DNA of 64,000 bases from Nostocales cyanobacterium HT-58-2 (GTDB taxonomy: Bacteria; Cyanobacteriota; Cyanobacteriia; Cyanobacteriales; Nostocaceae). Within the stretch, counting starts at the first letter, position 1. Every line of letters begins with the position of its first letter. This document shows, one piece after another, positions 17,274 through 25,825 of the stretch. Made by a program: the position numbers and the translations under genes. Below the pieces are notes generated by a model. That model saw only the letters and a program-made list of their open reading frames with translations, ran no database searches and had not been told where the DNA came from. The stretch lies in assembly GCA_002163975.1 (NCBI GenBank), contig CP019636.1, forward strand, positions 1,766,001-1,830,000, read 5' to 3'.

Positions 17274-17948
17274 TTAGCTGCTACGAGTGTACTTCTGTAA
17301 ATTTGCCGGAATCTTTGCTGGTACAGTCCAGAAGTAAACTGTTCTACCGTCTACTTGCTCAACTTTCTCAGGTTTCCAATCGCCCATGTCAAAAGCGTGC
17401 GATACAATACGGGTACCTGGTTTGAGTTTCAATAGCTGTGGAATCAACTTGACATTGAGTTCGGGTAATAAGTAGAGAGTTACGACTGTTGCATCGCTAA
17501 AGTTACTCTTGAACAAGTCTTGTTGCAGAAACTGCACTTGACCTGTGACACCCGCTTTTTTGGCGTTTTCGTTTGCCTCTTTGATGCGTTCTGGGTCAAT
17601 ATCTATACCAACAGCTTTCTTGACTTTATACTTTTGTACTGCAGCAATGGGAATCCGTCCATCACCACTGCCAAGGTCATATAGAGTATCTTTTGAGGTG
17701 ACATTGGCGATTTTTAACATTCTATCAACGACTTCTGGAGGTGTTGGTACATACACAACATCAGGTGTTCGTTCCGCAGGTTGGGGTGTGGAAGTGGGAC
17801 TAGACCGCTGCTGTACTTCTACAATGGAAGGCGATGCTTCATCCTGTACTTGGGAACTCACTTGCTCTTGCTGAGTGCAACCAGCCAACATCAGGCTACC
17901 TACACTCACTGTTGTAAACAAAACCTTGAACATTGCCTGTAATTTCAT
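17274..17948 (-). CDS. Predicted lipoprotein with class I methyltransferase fold
   Basis: 224 aa from ATG 17948, chosen because GGAGAGAG lies 6-8 bases upstream; an in-frame ATG at 17963 is less well placed. Residues 1-24 form a lipoprotein signal ending in the lipobox LMLAGC (Cys 24), followed by a Ser/Pro/Gln-rich linker. The rest is a Rossmann-type methyltransferase: LYDLGSGDGR is motif I, and VGIDIDPERI the acidic end of strand 2. The combination is odd because S-adenosylmethionine is cytosolic, while the lipobox predicts export and anchoring. Either a short cytosolic form exists, or the fold has another role outside the cytosol. It starts about 18 bases after the stop of the permease gene and is surely co-transcribed with it. 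Confidence 0.8.
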   Translation of the reverse strand: MKLQAMFKVLFTTVSVGSLMLAGCTQQEQVSSQVQDEASPSIVEVQQRSSPTSTPQPAERTPDVVYVPTPPEVVDRMLKIANVTSKDTLYDLGSGDGRIPIAAVQKYKVKKAVGIDIDPERIKEANENAKKAGVTGQVQFLQQDLFKSNFSDATVVTLYLLPELNVKLIPQLLKLKPGTRIVSHAFDMGDWKPEKVEQVDGRTVYFWTVPAKIPANLQKYTRSS

Positions 17949-17966
17949 GACATCTCTCTCCATGAA

Positions 17967-19298
17967 TTAAGGATTTGTGGAGGTGGTTCGTTGACGATTG
18001 AGGAGAAGTAAAGGAATACCTGTTAAAAGAACAATGACTCCAGTGATACCTCCAATACCTGCATAAGTTAGACTGGAGTAAAGCAGGTACCCACAAATTG
18101 CACAAAATAGCAATGGTGTCCACGGGTAAAGAGGTACACGGAAAGGACGGGGCACATTTGGCTCTCGAGAGCGCAACACTAGTAATGCTACTCCAGATAG
18201 TAGAAAAAAGAACCAAAACACTGGAGCAGTATAGTCAACCATTGTTTCAAAGCCTTTGCGGGTTACAGCACCGAGTACCACCAATGCAAAGGAAATTGCT
18301 CCCTGAACCAATAAGGCATTCGTTGGAGTTCCAGTACTCTCTTGCCAGTGTCCTAGGAATGAGAATTTCCGAAAGTCTCGCCCTAAAGCGTAGTTAGTAC
18401 GGGCACCAGTAAAAATAGTGGCGTTGACTGCACCAAGGGCTGAAACCGCAATTAAGAAGCTCACAAATCTTGCTCCGTTTTCTCCAACAGCGCGACGCAT
18501 CAAATCAGCTGTTGGTGCTTCTGACGAAGCCAAACTTGCAAGTCCCAAGCCATGAATGAATGCCAGGTTGATCAACAGAAAAATCACTGTGATGATGGCA
18601 ATGCTTGCTAATAATGCACGTACCATGTTGCGTTTGCCATCCCGTACTTCTGCTGAAATATAGGCAGCTTCATTCCAGCCGCCATAGGTTAGCAAGACAA
18701 AAATCATTGCCTGTCCAAATGCAGCATTTTGAGTAGCTGTCGTTGATGTCTCTGGCGGTGCTTGTGCAGCAAAGACCAGACTTATAATCATGATCAACAG
18801 TAAACCCACGACTTTTGCGATCGTAAGCCAGTTCTGAACCCACTTCCCTTGCTGCACGCCCAGAATGTTCAAACCTGTCAAGCAAATGACGACACCTGTC
18901 GCGTAAATGGCTGAAGAGTATTGCCCGATAGGCAGCAACTGAGAAGCATAATCCCCGAAAACGAAGGCTGGTAAGGCGATGGAACCAGTTTGAATGACAC
19001 TCATCCGCGCCCAAGCAAACAAGAAGGCAGGGCTTTTGCCAAAAGCACGCATAAGGTAATGATAAGTCCCTCCAGCATCGGGATAGGCGGTGGTCAACTC
19101 TGCATAGCATAGAGCCCCAACCAAGGACATCACTCCACCTAGCAACCATGCCAGCAGTGCAACACCTGCATTTTGTGTGTTTGCTGCTACGAAAGCTGGC
19201 GTCTTAAAAATGCCTACGCCGACTACCATACCTACAATTAGGGCAACTGCGTCCATTATTGAAAGGGTAGGCTTCGGCACTGTTACTTTTGTTGCCAT
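17967..19298 (-). CDS. APC-family amino acid permease
   Basis: 443 aa, highly hydrophobic with about 12 membrane segments. The start has the APC signature SIMDAVALIVGMVVGVGIFK, in which the broken first helix GVGIF binds the substrate backbone. Later segments such as GGVMSLVGALCYAEL and TYGGWNEAAYISAEV are typical of basic amino acid and L-type exchangers. It should carry amino acids across the inner membrane; the exact substrate cannot be read. ATG 19298 is preceded by AGGTG at a good distance; a GTG 12 bases further upstream is the alternative. It forms an operon with the lipoprotein gene at 17274-17948. A candidate promoter lies at 19429-19456. Confidence 0.9.
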   Translation of the reverse strand: MATKVTVPKPTLSIMDAVALIVGMVVGVGIFKTPAFVAANTQNAGVALLAWLLGGVMSLVGALCYAELTTAYPDAGGTYHYLMRAFGKSPAFLFAWARMSVIQTGSIALPAFVFGDYASQLLPIGQYSSAIYATGVVICLTGLNILGVQQGKWVQNWLTIAKVVGLLLIMIISLVFAAQAPPETSTTATQNAAFGQAMIFVLLTYGGWNEAAYISAEVRDGKRNMVRALLASIAIITVIFLLINLAFIHGLGLASLASSEAPTADLMRRAVGENGARFVSFLIAVSALGAVNATIFTGARTNYALGRDFRKFSFLGHWQESTGTPTNALLVQGAISFALVVLGAVTRKGFETMVDYTAPVFWFFFLLSGVALLVLRSREPNVPRPFRVPLYPWTPLLFCAICGYLLYSSLTYAGIGGITGVIVLLTGIPLLLLNRQRTTSTNP

Positions 19299-19428
19299 AT
19301 AGTAGATCACCTGGAAATTGTAGTCATCAGCCAGGAGGAAACAACCTTAAAGCTTAAGCTGCTGTGGAAACACTTTAATCTGCACTAGGTATACTTCAGC
19401 TTCCTAGATATCTGTTGAGAAGAAATTT

Positions 19429-19456
19429 TGTATACACAGATTTTATATCTTGTCAA
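19429..19456 (-). promoter_or_regulatory. Sigma-70-type promoter of the permease operon, with an inverted repeat over the -35
   Basis: On the minus strand TTGACA (19451-19456), a 16-base spacer and TATACA (19429-19434) make a near-consensus promoter about 130 bases before the start codon. An inverted repeat ACAGATTT (19436-19443) and AAATCTGT (19463-19470) brackets the -35 box and could be an operator. No regulator is assigned. Confidence 0.55.
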
Positions 19457-19524
19457 TGCCATAAATCTGTCCTTCTTGAAAGAATGTTAATTGCTTAGGG
19501 CTCTATTAAGTGTGGTTAAGCCAT

Positions 19525-19580
19525 ATGAACCAATAGTGAAGGTTTTCTGAAAAAAAATTTATATATTTTTTATACTTTGG
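19525..19580. promoter_or_regulatory. Conserved upstream element, copy upstream of the permease operon
   Basis: About 56 bases match 20298-20353 at roughly 80% by eye. Shared cores are ATGAAYC, AGTGAARGTTT, TGAAAAA and TTTTTATA. The gene-sense (minus) reading is TATAAAAAATATATAAA..TTTTCAGAAAACCTTCACT..TTCATA. It lies about 230 bases ahead of the permease start and immediately after the b561 stop. Confidence 0.5.
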
Positions 19581-19648
19581 AGTCAAAATGAATTTCTCAA
19601 GGGAAAACTGGGTTTTTTGGAGAAATCCGGTTTCCAACGCAGCACATT

Positions 19649-20239
19649 CTACGCTTTGGCAAAATTGGCTTTTACAAAGCCTAAAAACCTGCGATAGTTT
19701 GCCCGCACAACTTTCCATTGCATCAAAATATGTATGAGAATAAACGCCAAAAATGTATAGGCGAACCAAAAATGAGAGCTTCTTGCTATACCGACAATTG
19801 CAGAATTTTGCGGGAATATGTCTGGTACAAGAATCCCAAAGAATTTTACGTTATTGCTTCTATAAGAGTTAGATAGGAAGAAGCCAGTGACAGGAACCGC
19901 CCACATGAAGATATAAAGGCTAGTATGTAGAGCAAATGTTTTCCACCACTCCTTGGTCAACTTGGGCGGACGTTTTGTGTACTTGCTCCACCACACACGC
20001 AGCAGCGTCAATATCCGCCAAGTCAGTAAAGCTACCGTCACAATTGCAATAGATTTATGAAACTCATAGACTGGATCTCGAAAAAATAGCTCATCAGGTA
20101 GCCGAGCCATCGATGAACCACTGACAAACAGTATCAAATAACAGCTTGCCATGATCCAGTGTATGGACATCAGTTGCTTGAAGGCAGAATTGATTCTGGG
20201 TTTAGCGTTGCTCTTTTTGACTGGTTGTAGCGTACTCAT
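19649..20239 (-). CDS. Cytochrome b561-type membrane protein
   Basis: 196 aa with four hydrophobic helices. His residues occur in or near each (SIHWIMASCYLI, VYEFHKSIAIV, FALHTSLYIFMW, SSHFWFAYTFLAFILIHI), the arrangement by which this family holds two b hemes in the membrane. It probably moves electrons between quinol or a soluble donor and an acceptor. The N-terminal KKSNAKPRINSAFKQL is basic and cytosolic. It stands alone on the minus strand between the permease operon and the AI-2E-type gene. A conserved element shared with the permease operon lies 60-115 bases upstream (20298-20353), suggesting joint control. Confidence 0.85.
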   Translation of the reverse strand: MSTLQPVKKSNAKPRINSAFKQLMSIHWIMASCYLILFVSGSSMARLPDELFFRDPVYEFHKSIAIVTVALLTWRILTLLRVWWSKYTKRPPKLTKEWWKTFALHTSLYIFMWAVPVTGFFLSNSYRSNNVKFFGILVPDIFPQNSAIVGIARSSHFWFAYTFLAFILIHILMQWKVVRANYRRFLGFVKANFAKA

Positions 20240-20297
20240 AAATCAAATTTCAATGCCTTGACAGCTTACGTTACATTTCTTAGTGTCTGTAAGCTTT

Positions 20298-20353
20298 ATG
20301 AATCGACAGTGAAAGTTTGATGAAAAATTTTTTATATTATTTTTATATTAGGG
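20298..20353. promoter_or_regulatory. Conserved upstream element, copy upstream of the b561 gene
   Basis: Second copy of the element at 19525-19580. In gene sense it reads TATAAAAATAATATAAAAAA, then TTTTTCATCAAACTTTCACT, then GTCGATTCAT. TTTCATC and TTTCACT are spaced 11 bases apart, as expected for a direct-repeat response-regulator site. Which regulator binds is not known. Confidence 0.5.
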
Positions 20354-20368
20354 CTCTTGACTAATTGG

Positions 20369-21478
20369 TTAATCCTCATCATTTACTAAATTCTCAATGG
20401 ATTTCTCTGTTGGTGGCTCGCCAGAAACAATCACGTACTCAGTTTGGTTGTGAGAATTATTCCCCCATCGATCCAAAACATCTTTAATTAAGACTTCTTG
20501 CACCCAAATCTTAGCCACCACTGTCAGGGGTAGTGCAAGAAACAAGCCCAAGAAACCAAAGAATGTCACAAAAAATAACTGAGAGATTAAGATGAAAGCT
20601 GGTAGTAGAGACACTTGATGCGCCATAACAATTGGCGTGATGAAGTTGCTTTCAGTCTGCTGAATGATAAAGTAGAGAATTAAGACAGCAACAGCTTTCC
20701 AGGGAGCATCTAAAAGGGCGATCGCCATTGCTGGTATCACGCTCAGTGTTGGACCTAGATTAGGAATCAAGTTCAAAAATCCCGCTAACACTCCCAAAGC
20801 CAGTGCTGAACGTACACGCAAAATTGACAAGCCAATCACGCTCATCAGTCCCACGACACTCATAGCAATGAAAGCGCCTGTGATCCATCCCTCCAATGAC
20901 ACCTCACATTTATCCAAAATGCCATCCACTCGCCGTCGATAAAATGAGGGAAACAGCCGCACAAATACCTTGCGGTATGCTAAGGGGTCCACTAAGAACA
21001 TCCCTGTCAACACTAGCACCAGTAAAGTCTTGAGGACAACTTCCAAGGAACCAGAGACCAATGCCAAGGAGCTTCCTACTGCACGATTGATAAAAGGTTG
21101 TGCTTGTTGAATCAAGCTATTTAAGTCGGGTACATAGGGAGTCAGCTGAGTAGGAATGCGGTTTCTTAGGTAGTCCAACCAAGTATTCAATCGATTTAAT
21201 CCTTGAGGAACCTGTTTTGTGAGTGCTTGAAACTCAACGGCAAAAGGTGGTACAACCAGCAGGAAAAAACCCACAATCAAGGCTATGAAGATAGCCACTG
21301 ACAACAAAACCGCGACGCCACGCTTCATTCCTGAGCGCTGGAACCTACGAGCCAGTCGATTTAAGGTAGTCGCCAAGACAACTGCAGCAAACATCAGCAA
21401 CAGGACTTCCCGAATCTGCCACAGAATGTACAAAGAAAGAACTATGGCGATTAAGCCAATCCATTGACCTAAATTCAC
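20369..21478 (-). CDS. AI-2E family (PerM/YdiK-type) membrane transporter
   Basis: 369 aa. A pair of N-terminal helices (WIGLIAIVLSLYILW, VLLLMFAAVVLATTL), a third helix, a long extracytoplasmic region (about 80-140) and a C-terminal helix bundle match the family. Family signature phrases are GFLNLIPNLGPTLSVIPA and FFGFLGLFLALPLTVV. Members export small molecules or ions; the substrate is not readable. The C-terminal tail (EYVIVSGEPPTEKSIE) is hydrophilic. Start ATG 21478 follows CCAGGAGTTAGGT on the minus strand, a good ribosome site. Single gene, with a small membrane protein gene about 90 bases upstream. Confidence 0.9.
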   Translation of the reverse strand: MNLGQWIGLIAIVLSLYILWQIREVLLLMFAAVVLATTLNRLARRFQRSGMKRGVAVLLSVAIFIALIVGFFLLVVPPFAVEFQALTKQVPQGLNRLNTWLDYLRNRIPTQLTPYVPDLNSLIQQAQPFINRAVGSSLALVSGSLEVVLKTLLVLVLTGMFLVDPLAYRKVFVRLFPSFYRRRVDGILDKCEVSLEGWITGAFIAMSVVGLMSVIGLSILRVRSALALGVLAGFLNLIPNLGPTLSVIPAMAIALLDAPWKAVAVLILYFIIQQTESNFITPIVMAHQVSLLPAFILISQLFFVTFFGFLGLFLALPLTVVAKIWVQEVLIKDVLDRWGNNSHNQTEYVIVSGEPPTEKSIENLVNDED

Positions 21479-21567
21479 TACCTAACTCCTGGCTGTAGAA
21501 TAACTTCTATTCTTCTTGATGCATGTAGGCTAGATGATTCTAGCAGTTCCCGCCTAGATGTTTTCTG

Positions 21568-21756
21568 TTAATTTTGCTGTCGCTGGAAGCGCCATAACAA
21601 AATACCCATCATAAGAACGGTTGGCAAAAAAACCATAATAAGGGCGTTAGTTGCTGTCGCTGGAATATATAGACTGGGAAAAACATACTTAATCAAGACG
21701 GAGAGTCCAGCCGACAGAATAAACACTTTTAAAACAAATCCAAATTGATTTTGCAT
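21568..21756 (-). CDS. Small two-helix membrane protein
   Basis: 62 aa with two hydrophobic stretches (FVLKVFILSAGLSVLIKYV and ATNALIMVFLPTVLMMGILLW) and a basic end RFQRQQN. I do not recognise a named family; such short proteins occur widely in cyanobacteria. Its composition and continuous hydrophobicity make it more credible than the overlapping frames. It may be co-transcribed with the AI-2E-type gene downstream. Confidence 0.65.
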   Translation of the reverse strand: MQNQFGFVLKVFILSAGLSVLIKYVFPSLYIPATATNALIMVFLPTVLMMGILLWRFQRQQN

Positions 21757-21876
21757 AACAAGTACGGCAATTCACATTTATTTGGGGGGGTAGATACGAA
21801 CTAAAAAGATATGTCTCAGTCTTTAAAATAAATTCAAGCAGAGCAATAGACAACACTCTGCTTCTACAACAGCGCC

Positions 21877-22011
21877 ATGATTTACTTGCCAGTGTCGCTG
21901 CTGCTCTTCCTGGTGTTATTACTGCTACTACCTTTTCTAACGCTATTATCACGTAGACCTAGGATTGAAAAAATTCTTTCTAAGAATTCTTTTGGAATTT
22001 TGAATTTGTAA
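21877..22011 (+). CDS. Candidate 44-aa single-helix membrane protein in front of ftsH
   Basis: ATG at 21877 to TAA at 22009-22011 encodes MIYLPVSLLLFLVLLLLLPF..SRRPRIEKILSKN..: one long hydrophobic helix followed by a basic tail, a classic small inner-membrane topology. It ends 20 bases before the ftsH ATG on the same strand. No strong ribosome site precedes it, and the opposite strand also has a short open frame (starting at 22025), so it is a candidate only. If real, it could assist or be degraded by FtsH. Confidence 0.4.
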   Translation: MIYLPVSLLLFLVLLLLLPFLTLLSRRPRIEKILSKNSFGILNL

Positions 22012-22031
22012 AGTGGAAGGTACATCAAAGA

Positions 22032-23972
22032 ATGCCAGTTGAGACTAATAATAATAAACGTCAAATCAAACCGCCTAAAATACGTCAGTTTGGCGGAAGC
22101 TTACTCATTCTGTTGACTCTTCTTTTTCTCCTAAACTTGATTGTTCCCAGCTTTTTGGGTCCTAAAGTGCAGCAAGTTCCCTATAGCGATTTTATTGCTC
22201 AGGTACAAGCAGGGAAAGTGGATCGGGCAATTGTGGGTGGCGATCGCATTGAGTACTCTGTGAAAACTCAGACTCCAGATGGTCAACCTGCCGAACAAGT
22301 CTTGACAACGACACCGATCGCTATTGATCTAGATTTACCCAAGATTCTTCGAGACAATAATGTAGAGTTTGCCGCACCACCACCAAACCAAAATGGTTGG
22401 CTTAGCACTCTTTTAAGCTGGGTCATACCACCATTAATTTTCTTTGGTATTTGGGGCTTTTTACTCAATCGGGGTGGCGGTGGTCCTGCTGCACTGACTG
22501 TAGGTAAAAGTAAAGCTCGCATCTACTCCGAAGGCAGCACTGGTGTAAAATTTAGTGATGTTGCTGGCGTAGATGAAGCCAAAGCCGAACTCGAAGAAAT
22601 CGTAGATTTTCTCAAGAGTGCTGATAAATACACCCGTTTGGGAGCGAAAATTCCCAAAGGAGTGTTGGTCGTAGGACCTCCAGGAACAGGGAAAACACTC
22701 CTGGCAAAAGCCATTGCTGGGGAAGCGAGTGTCCCCTTCTTCAGCATCTCTGGTTCAGAATTTATCGAACTGTTTGTTGGTGTAGGTGCAGCACGAGTCC
22801 GCGACTTGTTTGAGCAAGCAAAACAGCAAGCTCCCTGTATCGTCTTTATTGATGAGTTAGACGCATTAGGTAAGTCTCGTGGTGGTGCGGGTCCTATCAT
22901 GGGTGGTAATGATGAACGGGAACAAACCCTCAACCAGTTACTCACTGAAATGGACGGCTTTGATGCCAACACAGGTGTGATTATCATCGCCGCCACCAAC
23001 CGTCCGGAAGTTCTTGACCCCGCATTACGCCGTCCTGGTCGCTTTGACCGTCAAGTGGTTGTGGATCGTCCTGACAAAATTGGTCGTGAAGCGATTCTCA
23101 AAGTTCATGCCAGAAATGTCAGATTGGCTGATGATGTTGACTTGGGAACCATTGCTACAAGAACACCTGGGTTTGCTGGGGCAGATTTAGCCAATTTGGT
23201 CAACGAAGCTGCACTGCTTGCTGCACGTCAAAATCAGCAAGCAGTGACGATGGCAGATTTCAACGAAGCCATTGAGCGCGTTGTTGCTGGTTTGGAAAAA
23301 CGCTCTCGGGTTCTCAATGAAACTGAGAAAAAGACAGTTGCTTATCACGAAGTTGGTCACGCCATTATCGGTGCTTTGATGCCAGGAGCTGGTAAAGTCG
23401 AGAAAATTTCTGTTGTCCCTCGTGGTGTTGGGGCTTTGGGTTACACAATTCAAATGCCTGAAGAAGACCGCTTCTTAATGATAGAAGACGAAATTCGCGG
23501 TCGCATTGCCACCCTGTTAGGTGGACGTTCCGCAGAAGAAATCGTCTTTGGTAAAGTGTCTACAGGTGCTAGTGACGATATTCAAAAAGCGACTGACCTT
23601 GCAGAACGCTATGTTACTCTATATGGAATGAGCGATGAATTGGGTCCTGTTGCCTTTGAAAAAATTCAACAGCAGTTTCTTGAAGGTTACACAAATCCTC
23701 GCCGTCCAGTCAGCCCCAAAGTGGCAGAAGAAATTGACCGTGAGGTGAAGCAAATCGTGGATAGTGCCCACCATATTGCTTTGAGTATTCTGCAAGAAAA
23801 CCGCGACTTACTTGAACAGACCGCACAGGAACTGTTGCAGAAGGAAATTCTTGAAGGCGCACAACTGCGAGAACATCTCAACCAAGCGAAAGCACCAGAT
23901 GAACTCAATGAATGGTTGCGGACGGGTAAGTTATCTCAAGATAAGCCTTTGATGCAAAGTTTGCTCGTCTAA
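22032..23972 (+). CDS. ftsH: ATP-dependent zinc metalloprotease FtsH
   Basis: 646 aa, full length for the family. It has an N-terminal helix (about 20-38), a lumenal/periplasmic segment, a second helix (about 118-138), an AAA+ domain with Walker A GPPGTGKT (about 215), Walker [11 protein letters not shown] and second region of homology RRPGRFDRQ, and a zinc site HEVGH (about 439) with the downstream Asp helper. It degrades membrane and misfolded proteins, in cyanobacteria notably photosystem II D1. GGAAGG lies about 11 bases before the ATG. Which of the several cyanobacterial FtsH paralogues this is cannot be fixed from the sequence. A hairpin built on two HIP1 octamers follows the stop. Confidence 0.97.
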   Translation: MPVETNNNKRQIKPPKIRQFGGSLLILLTLLFLLNLIVPSFLGPKVQQVPYSDFIAQVQAGKVDRAIVGGDRIEYSVKTQTPDGQPAEQVLTTTPIAIDLDLPKILRDNNVEFAAPPPNQNGWLSTLLSWVIPPLIFFGIWGFLLNRGGGGPAALTVGKSKARIYSEGSTGVKFSDVAGVDEAKAELEEIVDFLKSADKYTRLGAKIPKGVLVVGPPGTGKTLLAKAIAGEASVPFFSISGSEFIELFVGVGAARVRDLFEQAKQQAPCIVFIDELDALGKSRGGAGPIMGGNDEREQTLNQLLTEMDGFDANTGVIIIAATNRPEVLDPALRRPGRFDRQVVVDRPDKIGREAILKVHARNVRLADDVDLGTIATRTPGFAGADLANLVNEAALLAARQNQQAVTMADFNEAIERVVAGLEKRSRVLNETEKKTVAYHEVGHAIIGALMPGAGKVEKISVVPRGVGALGYTIQMPEEDRFLMIEDEIRGRIATLLGGRSAEEIVFGKVSTGASDDIQKATDLAERYVTLYGMSDELGPVAFEKIQQQFLEGYTNPRRPVSPKVAEEIDREVKQIVDSAHHIALSILQENRDLLEQTAQELLQKEILEGAQLREHLNQAKAPDELNEWLRTGKLSQDKPLMQSLLV

Positions 23973-23997
23973 GAATTTTGGATTGAAGCCGTAATTG

Positions 23998-24036
23998 AAA
24001 AGCGATCGCACTTTTAGGTAGGCGATCGCTTTTTTT
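23998..24036 (+). terminator. ftsH terminator made from two HIP1 octamers
   Basis: AAAAGCGATCGC (23998-24009) and GCGATCGCTTTT (24022-24033) form a 12-bp stem followed by further T residues, 25 bases after the ftsH stop. Because GCGATCGC is itself a palindrome, two copies in any orientation give a stem. It also serves the convergent LysR gene ending at 24040. Confidence 0.7.
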
Positions 24037-24039
24037 ATC

Positions 24040-24960
24040 TCAAAGATTGCTGCATATTTCAATAAGACGCGATCGCAACCATTCTTGCGCAGGATGACGA
24101 TGATTTCGCTCGTGCCACATCATCTTTAAGATGGATGGTGCGATTTCAATCGGTAGCGGAGCAAGATGAAGTTGCTCAACTAGTCCGCTCATTTCAACGA
24201 TTCTAGTTGGAAGAATTGCTATGAAATCGGAGTTAGCAACTATTCGAGGAGCGATCGCAAACTGATTCACCGTGAGCGCAATTCGGCGTTGCAATCCACG
24301 CTCTTGCAAAATGGGATCAATCAGTCCAGTTGATTCGCCAGTCAGGGTTACGAGTAGATGTTTGGCTTGCACGTAACGTTCCAAGGTCAATTTCTTGCCT
24401 GCAAGAGGATGATCGCGGCGCATCACACAAATAAAAGGTGAAGTCAGCAGTGTATGGGATCTCAACCGTGCGCTTGGATGGGGAAACACACCAACTGCAA
24501 CATCAATTTCTGCCTGCTCTAAAAGTATTGGAGCATTGATGTGAGTATTTGGGATAATTCGCACATCGATGTCAGGAGCAGATTCTTCCAGAACAGCAAT
24601 CAATTTAGGCAATATCAGATTTGCTGTGAGGTCATTCATCGCAATGGTAAATGCAATAGTCGCGGTTGCTGGGTCAAATTGGCTCGGCTCAAGAGTCCGA
24701 CGAATTTGAGTCAATGCATCTCGAATCGGCTGCCAGATTTCCATTGCTTTCGGGGTTGGGCTAACTCCGCTTGGCACTTTGACAAACAGTTCGTCGTTAA
24801 GCAGGTGACGCAGGCGCTTGAGTGCGTTACTGACTGCGGGTTGAGTCATGTGCAAGCGATCAGCCGCACGAGTGACGTTGAGTTCTGTCATCACAGCATC
24901 AAAGACGGTCAAAAGATTGAGGTCGAGTTGTTCATAATTCATTTCTGTGATGACTGTCAT
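24040..24960 (-). CDS. LysR-family transcriptional regulator
   Basis: 306 aa. The N-terminal winged helix (about 9-70: LNLLTVFDAVMTELNVTRAA..MTQPAVSNALKRLR) is a textbook LysR DNA-binding domain, followed by a linker helix and a periplasmic-binding-like effector domain. The phrase DLNLLTVFDAVM with GVSPTPKA is typical of the NodD/LinR/NahR-like group, which often respond to aromatic or chlorinated compounds. It is divergent from the SDR gene at 25036, with 75 bases between, and so probably controls it. The upstream in-frame ATG at 24960 is used; an internal MNYEQLDLN start is also possible. Confidence 0.92.
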   Translation of the reverse strand: MTVITEMNYEQLDLNLLTVFDAVMTELNVTRAADRLHMTQPAVSNALKRLRHLLNDELFVKVPSGVSPTPKAMEIWQPIRDALTQIRRTLEPSQFDPATATIAFTIAMNDLTANLILPKLIAVLEESAPDIDVRIIPNTHINAPILLEQAEIDVAVGVFPHPSARLRSHTLLTSPFICVMRRDHPLAGKKLTLERYVQAKHLLVTLTGESTGLIDPILQERGLQRRIALTVNQFAIAPRIVANSDFIAILPTRIVEMSGLVEQLHLAPLPIEIAPSILKMMWHERNHRHPAQEWLRSRLIEICSNL

Positions 24961-25035
24961 GCTGATTATTAATTAGACAATATAATATCGCGCTCGTATC
25001 CTCAAGATAGAAGCGATAAAGAGGGGAGTTTGATC
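24961..25035. promoter_or_regulatory. Divergent LysR/SDR intergenic region
   Basis: 75 bases separate the two starts. A TATAAT (24981-24986) on the plus strand is well placed for the SDR gene, but no good -35 is present, as expected for an activated promoter. ATTATTAATTAGACAAT is A/T-rich and could hold a LysR T-N11-A site. AGGGGAG at 25022-25028 is the SDR ribosome site. Confidence 0.45.
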
Positions 25036-25764
25036 ATGCAACTCAAAGACCAGAGCATTGTAATTATTGGCGGTAGTTCTGGAATTGGTTTGGCTACTGC
25101 TAAACTTGCTAAAGAATATGGAGCTAATGTAACTATTGCTGCGCGGACACCAGAAAAGCTGCAAAAAGCAGCCGAAGTGCTAGGGAATGTTCGGACTATT
25201 GTCGCAGACATATCCCATGAAGCACAGGTTAAGCAGATATTTCAGGAGTTGGATCAGGTCAATCATCTTTTTGTAGCAGCAGGTAGCCTCTCAACAGGCA
25301 GGACTGAAACAGATGGAAAAATTGCTAGCACTCCCTTAGAGGAACTGAAACATCCAATTACAGAAAGAGTTTTTGGAGCAATCTATGCTATTCGTCATGC
25401 CCTTCCTAAAATGTCAGAAGGCTCTATCACGCTGATGTCTGGTTTGTTTTCCACACGACCAATACCAGGTGTTTCAGTCATTGCAGCGGCTGTTGCGGGG
25501 ATTGAAGCAATGGCAAGAACTCTGGCTTTAGAACTTTCACCCATTCGCGTTAATACAGTCTCCCCTGGATATATTGATACTCCTCTGCTGCAAGCCGCAT
25601 TTGGTGATCAATATGAACAGGTGATACAGGCACAGGCTGCAACACTTCCTACAAAAAAAATTGGTACGGCTGAGGAAACCGCAAGAGCGATTCTGTTTCT
25701 AATGACCAACGGCTTCATGAATGGAGAAGTCTTGCACATTGATGGTGGTGGACGATTTATCTAG
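25036..25764 (+). CDS. SDR-family protein lacking the YxxxK catalytic pair
   Basis: 242 aa from ATG 25036, chosen because AGGGGAG precedes it by 7 bases. The N-terminal cofactor loop GGSSGIG and the later NTVSPGYIDTP and GGGRFI segments are standard for short-chain dehydrogenases. The Ser of the active site seems present (LMSGLFS), but where the family has Y-x-x-x-K the sequence reads IAAAVAGIEAMA: both Tyr and Lys are missing. A subgroup of SDRs with this change exists, so it may still be an enzyme with another mechanism, or a binding protein. Divergent from a LysR gene that probably regulates it. No partner genes indicate a substrate. Confidence 0.88.
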   Translation: MQLKDQSIVIIGGSSGIGLATAKLAKEYGANVTIAARTPEKLQKAAEVLGNVRTIVADISHEAQVKQIFQELDQVNHLFVAAGSLSTGRTETDGKIASTPLEELKHPITERVFGAIYAIRHALPKMSEGSITLMSGLFSTRPIPGVSVIAAAVAGIEAMARTLALELSPIRVNTVSPGYIDTPLLQAAFGDQYEQVIQAQAATLPTKKIGTAEETARAILFLMTNGFMNGEVLHIDGGGRFI

Positions 25765-25825
25765 GAGGTATTGAGAATATAACACCTTGCTGCATCAGAA
25801 ATTTTGGAATGCTGTGGATTCGAGT

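Noticed and set aside
21882..22025. Minus-strand small protein overlapping the ftsH start
   Set aside because: No ribosome site; hydrophilic Ser/Asn-rich end without family; the plus-strand frame is a better candidate.
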